Assembly: GCA_945875085.1 (NCBI GenBank)
Contig: CAMCJU010000001.1
Coordinates: 1-25,633 of the forward strand
Length of the DNA stretch: 25,633 bases
DNA from: Candidatus Phycorickettsia trachydisci
GTDB lineage: Bacteria > Pseudomonadota > Alphaproteobacteria > Rickettsiales > Rickettsiaceae
Direction: 5' to 3'
Part shown: piece by piece, positions 8,197-15,360 of the stretch
Layout of the letters: every line of letters begins with the position of its first letter
Position numbering within the stretch: position 1 is the first letter of the stretch
Made by a program: the position numbers and the translations under genes
The notes under the pieces: generated by a model
Seen by the model: the letters and a program-made list of their open reading frames with translations, nothing else
Told to the model about the DNA's origin: nothing
The model's database searches: none

Positions 8197-8794
8197 TCAC
8201 TTAAATAACGCCATTGTCTCAACTAATAGTTATGTTTTCGACTTTCTCAAGGATAATATGCCTCAGGTTAGTTTTCAGTTACTTGAAGGGCAAGATCAAT
8301 TAGATGATTTTCTAAGCGCCAATCTTGCGATAAATATCTTAATTCTTGATGCGGTGCTAGATTTTTCATCTGCTATTATAAGGAGCAAAAACTCTATTAA
8401 TTTAACTGACATTCCAATCAAGGCAAGTCTTAAGTTAGAAAAACCTTTTGAGATATCAGCTCTGATTATTAATATAGGCCATTATGACCTTGATGATGGT
8501 ATATTTTGCTGCCTTAATGATTCATTACTTTACAGCCAAAAAGCCTCGCGAGTAATTAATACTAATGATGGGCAGATCGTTAGTCTTACGGCAAAAGAAA
8601 ATCAAATCATAGCGCAGTTGCTTTGTGCGAGAAATTTTACCTTGATCAAGAGCCAAATTATTGCTGAAATTTGGCCTAATTACAGCACCGCGCAATCAAC
8701 TTTAGAATTTCATTTACTAAACTTAAAGAACAAGCTCGATATAATTGAGGTATCAGATCATTATGTTAAGATATTATTTTTAAGGAATTCATAG
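8186..8794 (+). CDS. Degenerate OmpR/PhoB-type response regulator (winged-helix DNA-binding domain)
   Basis: This 202-residue protein's residues about 130-190 match the OmpR-family winged helix: VSLTAKENQIIAQLL corresponds to the usual LT-x-KE-x-x-LL opening, IIAEIWPNY to the VW turn, and STLEFHLLNLKNKLD to the recognition helix TVD-x-HI-x-x-LRKKL. The first about 95 residues look like a shortened receiver: LILDAVLD places Asp55 near the phosphoacceptor position and EKPFEISALI keeps the Lys-Pro pair (K86-P87). The acidic pair normally found at the end of strand 1 is absent. Phosphorylation is therefore doubtful. It is last in the mreBC run and may be controlled by contact with its membrane neighbours. 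No histidine kinase is adjacent. Confidence 0.72.
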   Translation: MIHNHLNNAIVSTNSYVFDFLKDNMPQVSFQLLEGQDQLDDFLSANLAINILILDAVLDFSSAIIRSKNSINLTDIPIKASLKLEKPFEISALIINIGHYDLDDGIFCCLNDSLLYSQKASRVINTNDGQIVSLTAKENQIIAQLLCARNFTLIKSQIIAEIWPNYSTAQSTLEFHLLNLKNKLDIIEVSDHYVKILFLRNS

Positions 8795-8834
8795 CTCTTG
8801 GTTTTGTCCTAAAAGCTTTATGTACTATTTGCAT

Positions 8835-8863
8835 TTAGCAAACTTAAACTTTAAAGGTATAAT
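8835..8863 (+). promoter_or_regulatory. Putative sigma70-type promoter of map
   Basis: TTAGCA (8835-8840) and a perfect TATAAT (8858-8863) are spaced by 17 bases, 29 bases before the map ATG. It lies in the 98-base gap after the regulator gene, so map appears to begin its own transcript. Confidence 0.55.
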
Positions 8864-8892
8864 GATATTAAAAAATTAGCAATATTTAAGAC

Positions 8893-9675
8893 ATGAAAAT
8901 CAAAATTCACTCGCCGGAAGATTTTATTAAAATGCGTCAGGCTGGTAAATTAGCGGCCCAAGTTCTAGATTATATCACTAGCCATGTCCAGCCAGAAGTT
9001 ACCACTAACTACTTGAACGATCTATGCCATAATTTCATTATTGAAAATGGCGCCATTCCTGCGCCGCTAAATTATCGCGGCTTTCCCAAATCAATTTGCA
9101 CATCTGTTAATCACGTTGTATGTCATGGTATACCAAATGATAGAACGCTCAAAGATGGGGACATAATTAATATTGATGTAACTGTTATTTTAGATGGATG
9201 GTACGGAGATACTAGCAGAATGTTTTATGTTGGGGAAGTTGGCATAAAAGCTAAAAGATTGACCCAGGCTACCTATGAGGCTATGATGCTGGGCATCTTT
9301 CAAGTAAAGCCTGGTGCTAGGTTTGGTGATATAGGCTATGCTATACAATCTTATGTTGAAAAGCTTGGTTTTTCAGTAGTAAGGGACTTTGCAGGTCATG
9401 GCATTGGCCGAGTGTTTCATGACGAGCCAAATGTATTGCACTATGGCAGGCAAGATACAGGAGCATTAATTAAAGAGGGCATGTTTTTTACCATTGAGCC
9501 CATGGTAAATAGCGGCAAGCCCCAAACTATAATCAGCAAACTAGATGGCTGGACAGCAATCACTAGAGATCGATCTTTATCTGCCCAATTTGAGCATACT
9601 ATAGGCGTTACGAGTACTGGATTTGAAATTTTTACTTTATCTGATAAGAATTTTAACGCCCCCCCCGTATTATGA
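8893..9675 (+). CDS. map: Methionine aminopeptidase, type I
   Basis: This 260-residue protein removes the N-terminal methionine from nascent proteins in the cytoplasm. All five metal ligands of the pita-bread fold are visible: D95 (NIDVTV), D106 (YGDTSRMF), H169 (AGHGIG), E202 (FTIEPM) and E234 (FEHTIGV). H79 in VCHGIP and H176 in RVFHDEP are the usual substrate-binding histidines. There is no N-terminal extension, consistent with type Ia bacterial enzymes. It has its own promoter upstream and overlaps the start of the radC remnant at its 3' end (ATGA). Length and motifs are normal. Confidence 0.97.
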   Translation: MKIKIHSPEDFIKMRQAGKLAAQVLDYITSHVQPEVTTNYLNDLCHNFIIENGAIPAPLNYRGFPKSICTSVNHVVCHGIPNDRTLKDGDIINIDVTVILDGWYGDTSRMFYVGEVGIKAKRLTQATYEAMMLGIFQVKPGARFGDIGYAIQSYVEKLGFSVVRDFAGHGIGRVFHDEPNVLHYGRQDTGALIKEGMFFTIEPMVNSGKPQTIISKLDGWTAITRDRSLSAQFEHTIGVTSTGFEIFTLSDKNFNAPPVL

Positions 9676-10131
9676 ATGATACAAATCCTTATTTTGGCCA
9701 TAGGCAAAGAGTTAAAAATAAATTTCTCAAATCTAATCCTGAGAATTTGGAAGACTATGAGTTGCTAGAGATATTGCTATTTTCTGCCCCGCCGCGCAAA
9801 GATGTCAAGCCCATAGCAAAAAAATTACCAAATGCAGCCTTATATCCCCATAGTTAAAACTAGGGGCTTTACGGCTGCATTTGGTAACGGCACTATAGAT
9901 CAGACGGCTATTTATCCTCGTGAAATAATACGCAAGTGTTTGTTTTATGGCGCTGCAGCGGTAATTTTAGTACATAATCATCCAAGTGGAAACCCTGCTC
10001 CATCGCAAGCTGATATCCTTTTGACAAAAAAAATTGTCCAAGCGTGCGAGCCTTTGGATATAAGGGTTCATGATCACTTGATAATAGGGCAAAATAAAAT
10101 ATTTAGCTTTAAATCTAACCTGCTTTTATAG
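9672..10131 (+). pseudogene. radC: radC remnant: internal deletion plus frame change
   Basis: Residues 1-55 of the first frame (9672-9857, ending in a stop) match the start of RadC: GHRQRVKNKFLKSNPENLED, then YELLEILLF and KDVKPIAKKL. The second frame (from 9832 to 10131) resumes with GTIDQTAIYPREII, AAAVILVHNHPSGNPAPSQAD and RVHDHLIIG, the C-terminal JAB/MPN metalloprotease-like part. About 90 residues expected between them are gone: the helix-hairpin-helix region and the first part of the JAB domain, including the position of its conserved glutamate. The two halves are in different frames. A 63-base hairpin lies exactly at the junction. Known RadC proteins are about 220-230 residues. The HNHPSG...D signature itself is intact, so a 99-residue C-terminal product could still be made, but a working RadC is improbable. 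Confidence 0.88.
9825..9887. repeat. 63-nt palindromic element inside radC
   Basis: TTACCAAATGCAGCC (9825-9839) and GGCTGCATTTGGTAA (9873-9887) are a perfect 15-bp inverted repeat. Nested inside are CCCC (9846-9849) against GGGG (9863-9866) and TAGTT (9851-9855) against AACTA (9858-9862). The whole can fold as one long hairpin with a symmetrical 6-nt internal loop. It replaces the missing centre of radC. Its form resembles the short palindromic elements known to sit within coding genes of Rickettsia and relatives, but no second copy occurs in this window, so its family is unproven. Confidence 0.7.
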
Positions 10132-10195
10132 CTTGAAGTAGGCAATATTTATGATACATCTTTTGCTTTAAATCTGAACTTTTAAGAGATTTAAA

Positions 10196-10224
10196 TTGAC
10201 TCAAAGCCCAAAGATCAATAGCAT
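10196..10224 (+). promoter_or_regulatory. Possible promoter of the SPFH-terC pair
   Basis: TTGACT (10196-10201) and TAGCAT (10219-10224) have 17-base spacing, about 30 bases before the SPFH ATG. A better -10 hexamer, TATAAT at 10232-10237, lacks a correctly spaced -35. The choice between them is open. Confidence 0.4.
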
Positions 10225-10254
10225 TAATTAATATAATAAAAAATTAATAGAATT

Positions 10255-11142
10255 ATGGATGCTTTGCTCTTGATATTAGTTCTGCTTGGAATTATAGCCT
10301 TTTTGAGTGTCTTTACCGTTACTCAGCAAAGAGTTGCAGTTGTAGAAAGATTTGGCAAATTTCGCAAAATCGCCGGCCCTGGCCTTAATTTTATAGTTCC
10401 ATTTATTGACCGTATAGCTGGTCATATCAATTTAAAGATTAAGCAACTTGATGTGCATGTTGAGACAAAGACTCAAGACAACGTATTTGTTAAAATTTTA
10501 ATTTCCGTGCAGTTCAGAGCAATTGAAGATAAGTGCTATCAGGCATTTTATCAGCTTGAAAATCCTGAGTTACAAATTCAAGCTTTTGTATTTGATGTAA
10601 TAAGAGCAAAAGTCCCTAGCATTCTGCTCGATGAGGTTTTTGCTAAAAAAGATGAAATTGCCGTGGATGTTAAAAATGAATTACACGACACGATGATCAA
10701 TTTTGGCTATGAAATAATCAAAACTTTAGTCACAGACATCCAGCCCGATGAGAATGTTAAACAAGCGATGAATGAGATTAATACCTCACAAAGACTGCGT
10801 ATTGCGGCAAACGAAAGAGCCGAGGCTGATAAAATCATCCGCATCAAGCAAGCAGAAGCCGAATCAGCGGCCAATATTCTGCACGGAGTTGGCATTGCTG
10901 GTCAAAGAAGGGCTATAATGGAGGGCCTTAGTCACTCGGTCGAGGAGTTGCAGAAAAATTCCCCTGACTTAAGCGGCGAAAGTATCATGCAGATGATAAT
11001 GCTTATTCAATATTTTGATATGCTCAGAGAAATTGGCGGGACCTCGAAAAGCAATACTGTTTTTGTCTCGCATCTTCCCAGCAACGTTAATGATTTAGCT
11101 AAACAGATGCAAGAGGGCATGTTCTACCCCTCAAATAAGTAA
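10255..11142 (+). CDS. SPFH/band-7 (stomatin-like) membrane protein
   Basis: This 295-residue protein has one N-terminal hydrophobic segment (about 3-22), then a band-7 domain starting TQQRVAVVERFGKFRKIAGP (23-42) with LDVHVETKTQDNVFVK and the long helical stretch NERAEADKIIRIKQAEAESAA. This is the layout of stomatin/QmcA-type SPFH proteins, which form large ring or cage oligomers on the membrane and are linked to protease regulation and membrane microdomains. No NfeD-type partner gene is adjacent; the following gene is terC, seven bases downstream. There is no heme or protease motif. Exact client and role are unknown. Confidence 0.88.
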   Translation: MDALLLILVLLGIIAFLSVFTVTQQRVAVVERFGKFRKIAGPGLNFIVPFIDRIAGHINLKIKQLDVHVETKTQDNVFVKILISVQFRAIEDKCYQAFYQLENPELQIQAFVFDVIRAKVPSILLDEVFAKKDEIAVDVKNELHDTMINFGYEIIKTLVTDIQPDENVKQAMNEINTSQRLRIAANERAEADKIIRIKQAEAESAANILHGVGIAGQRRAIMEGLSHSVEELQKNSPDLSGESIMQMIMLIQYFDMLREIGGTSKSNTVFVSHLPSNVNDLAKQMQEGMFYPSNK

Positions 11143-11149
11143 CTTTTTT

Positions 11150-12085
11150 ATGTTAGCAGGTCACTCTATATACTTTTGGTTGATTTTTGCAGCCATTATA
11201 TTCTCTGCCCTTGTTTTTGACTTAAAGGTCTTAAATAAGGATAATTGTGAAATGAGCTTAAGGAAAAGCCTTGTTTCGAGTTTTATTTATGTCTCTATCG
11301 GTCTTGCATTTGGCGTTTGGATATTGTTTTGCTTTGGCCAGCAAGCGTTTAAGGAATACCTAACAGGCTTTGTGATTGAAAAATCTTTAGCTCTGGATAA
11401 TATGTTTGTCATAATTCTAATTTTCGACTTTTTTGCTATCCATCCTAAATACCATCATAAAGCGCTATTTTGGGGGATAATTGGCGCATTAACGGCGCGC
11501 GCTGTTATGATTGTTATAGGCGCCAAGTTATTAGCAGAATTTCACCCGATGAGCTATATATTTTCTGCGATACTTTTTATTACTGGCGTTAAGATGTTGA
11601 TTATTGCTGAGAAGAAAATAAACATCAAGGATAGTAAAATTTTTCAGTTCTTAACAAAATACTTAAAAGTAACTAAACAGGAACATGGGGATAGTTTTTA
11701 TATAGTACAGCAAAGCCCGGCTCTGCGAGAAATATTGATCACCCCTCTTGGCATGGCTGTGATTTTAATTGAATTAATGGATATCATTTTTGCCGTGGAC
11801 AGTATTCCGGCTATTTTTTCCATCACTAATGATCCATACATAGTTTATACTAGTAATATCTTTGCTATCCTTGGCTTGAGGTCTTTGTACTTTGTTTTAC
11901 GCAATACTATAACACGCTTTTATTATTTGAAATACTCATTAGCAGTTGTGTTGATTTTTATAGGATCCAAGTCGTTTATAGCCTATGGACTTGGATTAGA
12001 AAAATTCCCTATTGACGTTTCCTTAATTGCTACTTTTGGTATTATTGCTAGCGGGATTATTTATTCTTACATATCGCCCAAATGA
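11150..12085 (+). CDS. TerC/Alx-family integral membrane protein
   Basis: This 311-residue protein has about eight to nine membrane helices and the family's acidic intramembrane motifs: EKSLALDNMFV (77-87), FFAIHP (94-99) and ELMDIIFAVDSIPAIFSI (208-225), followed by NIFAILGLRSLYFVL (236-250). TerC/Alx proteins are linked to manganese or calcium efflux and to metal loading of exported proteins; which applies here cannot be told. It follows the SPFH gene by seven bases and is probably cotranscribed. The soluble insert (about 155-190) between helices is normal for the Alx subtype. No tellurite-resistance partner genes (terD, terZ) are nearby, so a metal homeostasis role is more likely than resistance. 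Confidence 0.9.
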   Translation: MLAGHSIYFWLIFAAIIFSALVFDLKVLNKDNCEMSLRKSLVSSFIYVSIGLAFGVWILFCFGQQAFKEYLTGFVIEKSLALDNMFVIILIFDFFAIHPKYHHKALFWGIIGALTARAVMIVIGAKLLAEFHPMSYIFSAILFITGVKMLIIAEKKINIKDSKIFQFLTKYLKVTKQEHGDSFYIVQQSPALREILITPLGMAVILIELMDIIFAVDSIPAIFSITNDPYIVYTSNIFAILGLRSLYFVLRNTITRFYYLKYSLAVVLIFIGSKSFIAYGLGLEKFPIDVSLIATFGIIASGIIYSYISPK

Positions 12086-12208
12086 CAGCTGGGATATCGC
12101 GCGCAAACTTGAATTATGTTTCAGAACCAGGCGTAACGAACCATGCAGCACTATCCCCTCTTGTGCTTTTGTCTCCAAGCTGCAGGTTTTAGATTTTTGT
12201 CCCAGTTG
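12086..12208. other. Intergenic segment bounded by imperfect inverted repeats, convergent gene ends
   Basis: This non-coding gap between the terC stop and the end of the minus-strand gene at 12215 is about 45% G+C, richer than its neighbours. CAGCTGGGA (12086-12094) pairs with TCCCAGTTG (12200-12208) with one G:T pair, and TGCAGC (12144-12149) pairs with GCTGCA (12179-12184). It may be a bidirectional terminator, a small repeat element or a gene remnant. I could not identify a protein in any frame. Confidence 0.3.
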
Positions 12209-12214
12209 ATCATT

Positions 12215-13321
12215 TTAATCATTAGCATCCCACACAAAACCCTCCCCTCCTATTTCTCGATTATCTTCCACATCCTTCCAAGAACTAGGATCGCCAATTC
12301 CTGAAAGGTTTTCTATCACCAAGAACGCCAAAGCATCTCTAGAAATAAGAGAATCGTTGTCTTTGTTTAAAAATCCTTTAGTTCTAGCGCCCTCTATTTC
12401 ATCTGTAATGCTTTTCTTTTTCTGCTCAGTAAGTTCTTTATGCTCAAGCTTCCCCTGCTCAATAAATGGGTTTTGCTTAAGCCTCTGCTTAGCGAAATCG
12501 TTCTGAAATATTTCATTAACATTTTTGGGGATCGTATAAACATGCGCCTTTTTCTCTTTTTTATTTTTATAAATTAGATCTGGCGCATGGCTTTTAGATT
12601 GAACGTTAACGCCATAGCTCATACAAGAATCTTTAATGAAACCAAGCTTCTTACCTTGGGCTATTTGTTCTAATTGCGCTGAAAAATCTCCCCCAAAAAC
12701 GCCAATATCGCTCTGCCATGTGGTATCTTTATCTGAGAAAAAACAGAACAATGTATTTTTAAAGTTTGAGAATTCATTATCATGCAATAAGTTTTTTCCA
12801 TAGCATGCTACAGATACTACATTAGTTTTGTCTACTAAATTACTCAAACTCTCTAGTTGCCTTGTTAATATTTCAGAAGGTCTAAATTTGGGACTGCACA
12901 TCTGGCTATCAGGATCATAATATAAGCCTAATTTATATTTGTTCTCATCATCTATAATCCCATGAGCAAATATTAAAACATTAAGTTCTTTTATAAGATG
13001 CGCTTCGATATAGGGGGCAATAATACCTTCAATTCCCTCAATCTTATCGTATCCGTAACAAGGGTCACCAAAAACAAACAAACGTCCATATGAACTTAAC
13101 CATTTAGCTCCGTAAGGAAATCCTATGCAATTAACTAACTGTAAACCTGGCCCTAGAATTTTTACGACTAATATGCTGGATTCTTTAGATCTATAACAGA
13201 GCAACTTGTTTGCCTCACTCTCATTAGGTGTCTGAATCTGCGGCTGACATTCAACTGATGACCATTCAACTGATGACTTTGATTCTTGAAATACTGCCTT
13301 TAATTCTTCTTTCTCTTTCAT
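12215..13321 (-). CDS. Orphan protein with caspase-like (clan CD) His/Cys dyad signature
   Basis: This 368-residue protein has no recognised close family and no clear signal peptide. Residues about 70-215 look like an alternating alpha/beta domain: LFVFGDP (81-87), then LNVLIFAHG (113-121) with His120-Gly121, and NVVSVACYGKN (167-177) with Ala172-Cys173. A hydrophobic strand ending in His-Gly followed about 50 residues later by another ending in Ala-Cys is the catalytic pattern of clan CD cysteine peptidases (caspases, gingipains, the cysteine protease domain of MARTX and large clostridial toxins). The C-terminal third is charged and helical. The gene stands alone, opposite to terC and 80 bases from lpoA. 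An in-frame 15-base tandem repeat gives SSVEW-SSVEC near the N-terminus. A secreted or host-directed peptidase is one possibility; proteolytic activity is inferred. Confidence 0.5.
   Translation of the reverse strand: MKEKEELKAVFQESKSSVEWSSVECQPQIQTPNESEANKLLCYRSKESSILVVKILGPGLQLVNCIGFPYGAKWLSSYGRLFVFGDPCYGYDKIEGIEGIIAPYIEAHLIKELNVLIFAHGIIDDENKYKLGLYYDPDSQMCSPKFRPSEILTRQLESLSNLVDKTNVVSVACYGKNLLHDNEFSNFKNTLFCFFSDKDTTWQSDIGVFGGDFSAQLEQIAQGKKLGFIKDSCMSYGVNVQSKSHAPDLIYKNKKEKKAHVYTIPKNVNEIFQNDFAKQRLKQNPFIEQGKLEHKELTEQKKKSITDEIEGARTKGFLNKDNDSLISRDALAFLVIENLSGIGDPSSWKDVEDNREIGGEGFVWDAND
13249..13278. repeat. 15-bp tandem repeat, two copies
   Basis: ATTCAACTGATGACC (13249-13263) is followed directly by a copy with 14 of 15 bases identical (13264-13278). 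It lies in the 5' part of the caspase-like gene, keeps the frame and duplicates the peptide SSVE plus one residue. It looks like a recent slippage event. Confidence 0.75.
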
Positions 13322-13401
13322 ATATCTACTTAAAACTATTTATTTTCAAGATATTATATTAGAATTTATATCTTTATGTCAAGTCGATATTAAAGCCAAT
13401 A

Positions 13402-14520
13402 CTAGAAACTTGATTTATCGCGTTCAATAGTTTTATACTCATCTCCTTTGCGAGAGATGATGTCATATTTTCTTTCGGAAATATAGTCGTTAAAACGCAC
13501 CGCGCCCCCAATGCCAATGTAGCCATTTTGGTTATTTAGCCTTTGTGTGAAAATCTCTTTATTAAAGTCCTCGGCGCCTATAGCGTAGCTTATAATGAGC
13601 CCTGCATCGTAGGCCATTTTATCCCAAACGCTTAAATAGCTGCTAGCAAAAGTATTTTGCAATAACTCTTGGGTTAATTTGCTATTTAATATGTTCAAAG
13701 AGCCTGTAAAACTTATATCAAAAGGCTCCTTATAGTCAATGTCAAGTTTATTTTCGCCGCAAATGATGGCCTTTTTATCGATGTCATATTTTGCCAAAGC
13801 GTTGAAAATTAGCGCTAAATTATCAGATTCATCAGCAATGTAAACAGCAGGTTTTGCCTCATGGTCAGGATTCTCATTTAATTGATCAATCATTATTGAA
13901 ACATCCCTAGCTTTTTGATCGATATCTTCAGGAGTTAAAAGATATTTTTGAATTTTCGCAACAGCGATTTTATTTTGCACTAAGATATCGGTTAGAATCT
14001 GAATCAAGCCATTTGACTGCCTTACATCAGGTAAAAATAATATCATGTTATCGACGTTATTGTCGCTTAAGTATTTTATTAATCTTTTAGACTGTTGCAG
14101 GGGCGCATGGCCAAAGATATAAACATCACTGTCAGCTATTGCCGGGTTGTTGGAGAAGCTTATCGTAGGGATGTTGTGCATTTTGGCTATACTTGCTACC
14201 TGGACAGTGTCTTTTGAGAGTATTGGTCCTAAAATAATGTTGGTTTTTTTGCTGACTACTTTAGTCATTACTTCATTAATGTCCAGCCTATCTGCAATAT
14301 CGTAACTTGTGATGTTGATGTTACGGGCAGCGCCATCCCTCAGGCCAAGGTTTATTAGGGAGTCTAGTTTTTCTCCAATTTTTTTATGCTCTCCTGATAG
14401 GGGTAGCAAAATTGCTATCTCGACTTGTGCGGGTAGTTTTTGATAAGATTTTTCAGTAGAAATAGATTTGCAGCTAAAAAAAAGTAGTGCGATACTAAAT
14501 AAATTAATAAGATTTTTCAT
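13402..14520 (-). CDS. LpoA/YraM-like penicillin-binding-protein activator lipoprotein (LppC family)
   Basis: This 372-residue protein begins with a basic, hydrophobic leader ending in FFSC (Cys17), a plausible though imperfect lipobox, so it is probably a lipoprotein. The remainder is a type-I periplasmic binding fold: VEIAILLPLSGEHKKIG (33-49) and NIILGPILSKDT, then IPTISFSNNPAIAD, YIFGHAPLQQSKRLIKYL and WDKMAYDAGLI. This is the pattern of the YraM/LppC family, whose enterobacterial member LpoA activates the synthase PBP1A. The N-terminal TPR domain of enteric LpoA is missing, as is common outside gammaproteobacteria. The head-to-head arrangement with rsmI is the classical yraL-yraM context and supports the call. 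A GAAGG ribosome-binding site lies 6 bases before the ATG. Direct evidence for PBP activation is lacking. Confidence 0.82.
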   Translation of the reverse strand: MKNLINLFSIALLFFSCKSISTEKSYQKLPAQVEIAILLPLSGEHKKIGEKLDSLINLGLRDGAARNINITSYDIADRLDINEVMTKVVSKKTNIILGPILSKDTVQVASIAKMHNIPTISFSNNPAIADSDVYIFGHAPLQQSKRLIKYLSDNNVDNMILFLPDVRQSNGLIQILTDILVQNKIAVAKIQKYLLTPEDIDQKARDVSIMIDQLNENPDHEAKPAVYIADESDNLALIFNALAKYDIDKKAIICGENKLDIDYKEPFDISFTGSLNILNSKLTQELLQNTFASSYLSVWDKMAYDAGLIISYAIGAEDFNKEIFTQRLNNQNGYIGIGGAVRFNDYISERKYDIISRKGDEYKTIERDKSSF

Positions 14521-14521
14521 T

Positions 14522-15343
14522 ATGAACCTTCAAGCAGGGCTATATATAGTTGCAACTCCGATAGGCAACTTAAAAGACATTACCATCAGAGCATTAGACA
14601 CATTAAGAGCTTCAAACTCTATACTCTGTGAGGATACCAGAATTACAAAAATATTGCTAGAAAAATATGATATTAAGTCTCGATTATTTGTTTATAATGA
14701 TCATTCAACAATAAATGAGCGTCAAAAAGTGCTAGAGGCTATCAAGCAAGGCGATGTTGTCTCATTAGTCAGCGACGCTGGTACGCCATTAATATCTGAC
14801 CCTGGATATAAATTAGTGCAATATTTGCAGCAAAATCATTGTTTCGTCGAGGTGGCCCCTGGCGCTTGTAGCGTTATTGCGTCTTTGTGTTTATCAGGTC
14901 TTCCTAGTGATAAATTTATCTTTGCTGGGTTCGTGCCACGAGGCGCGCAAGAAAAAGTAAATTTTTTCTCTCAGGTTCAAAATTTGCCAGCGACTGCGAT
15001 TTTTTTTGACAGTGCCATAAGGCTGCAGCACAGCTTACAAGCGGCATATCAAGCGTTAGGTAATAGAAATGCAGTAATTGTAAGAGAAATTAGTAAGCTT
15101 CATCAAGAAGTCTTAAAAGGCACGATTAGCGATCTGCTTGAGATTTTAACCAGCAGGCAGCTCAAAGGCGAAATCGTACTGTTGATCGATAAAGGAGGCC
15201 ATGATTTTACCCAAGCTGAAATACTTGAAAAATTAGAAATATTGACCAAGGAGGGGATATCAAAAAGCCAAGCAGCTCGAATCATCGCCAGTATGTTTGA
15301 TTTAAATAAAAACTTAGTTTACCAAATAACTAAAAATATATAG
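14522..15343 (+). CDS. rsmI: 16S rRNA 2'-O-methyltransferase RsmI
   Basis: This 273-residue SAM-dependent tetrapyrrole-methylase-fold enzyme makes the 2'-O-methyl of C1402 in 16S rRNA (with RsmH, in the decoding centre). Family signatures run in order: LYIVATPIGNLKDIT near the N-terminus, then ALDTL, CEDTRITKILLEKY, LVSDAGTPLISDPGYKLV, VAPGACSVIASLCLSGLP and FAGFVPRG. I chose the ATG at 14522 because the family starts close to the LYIV strand. An upstream ATG at 14468 would add 18 residues that run antisense through lpoA. With the chosen start only one base separates the two divergent start codons. Length matches the family. Confidence 0.95.
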   Translation: MNLQAGLYIVATPIGNLKDITIRALDTLRASNSILCEDTRITKILLEKYDIKSRLFVYNDHSTINERQKVLEAIKQGDVVSLVSDAGTPLISDPGYKLVQYLQQNHCFVEVAPGACSVIASLCLSGLPSDKFIFAGFVPRGAQEKVNFFSQVQNLPATAIFFDSAIRLQHSLQAAYQALGNRNAVIVREISKLHQEVLKGTISDLLEILTSRQLKGEIVLLIDKGGHDFTQAEILEKLEILTKEGISKSQAARIIASMFDLNKNLVYQITKNI

Positions 15344-15360
15344 TTATTTTGCTCTACTCA

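Noticed and set aside
9832..10131. 99-residue JAB-domain protein as an independent functional gene
   Set aside because: It is best explained as the C-terminal remnant of radC: it begins within the palindrome, lacks the first part of the domain, and has no ribosome-binding site of its own.
12027..12209. 60-codon plus-strand frame overlapping the end of terC
   Set aside because: It starts out of frame inside terC, its first part mirrors the hydrophobic coding of terC, and the remainder shows no family or ribosome-binding site.
14468..14521. Upstream ATG extending RsmI by 18 residues
   Set aside because: The added residues are antisense to the lpoA signal region and the family begins at the 14522 start; the extension is not needed.
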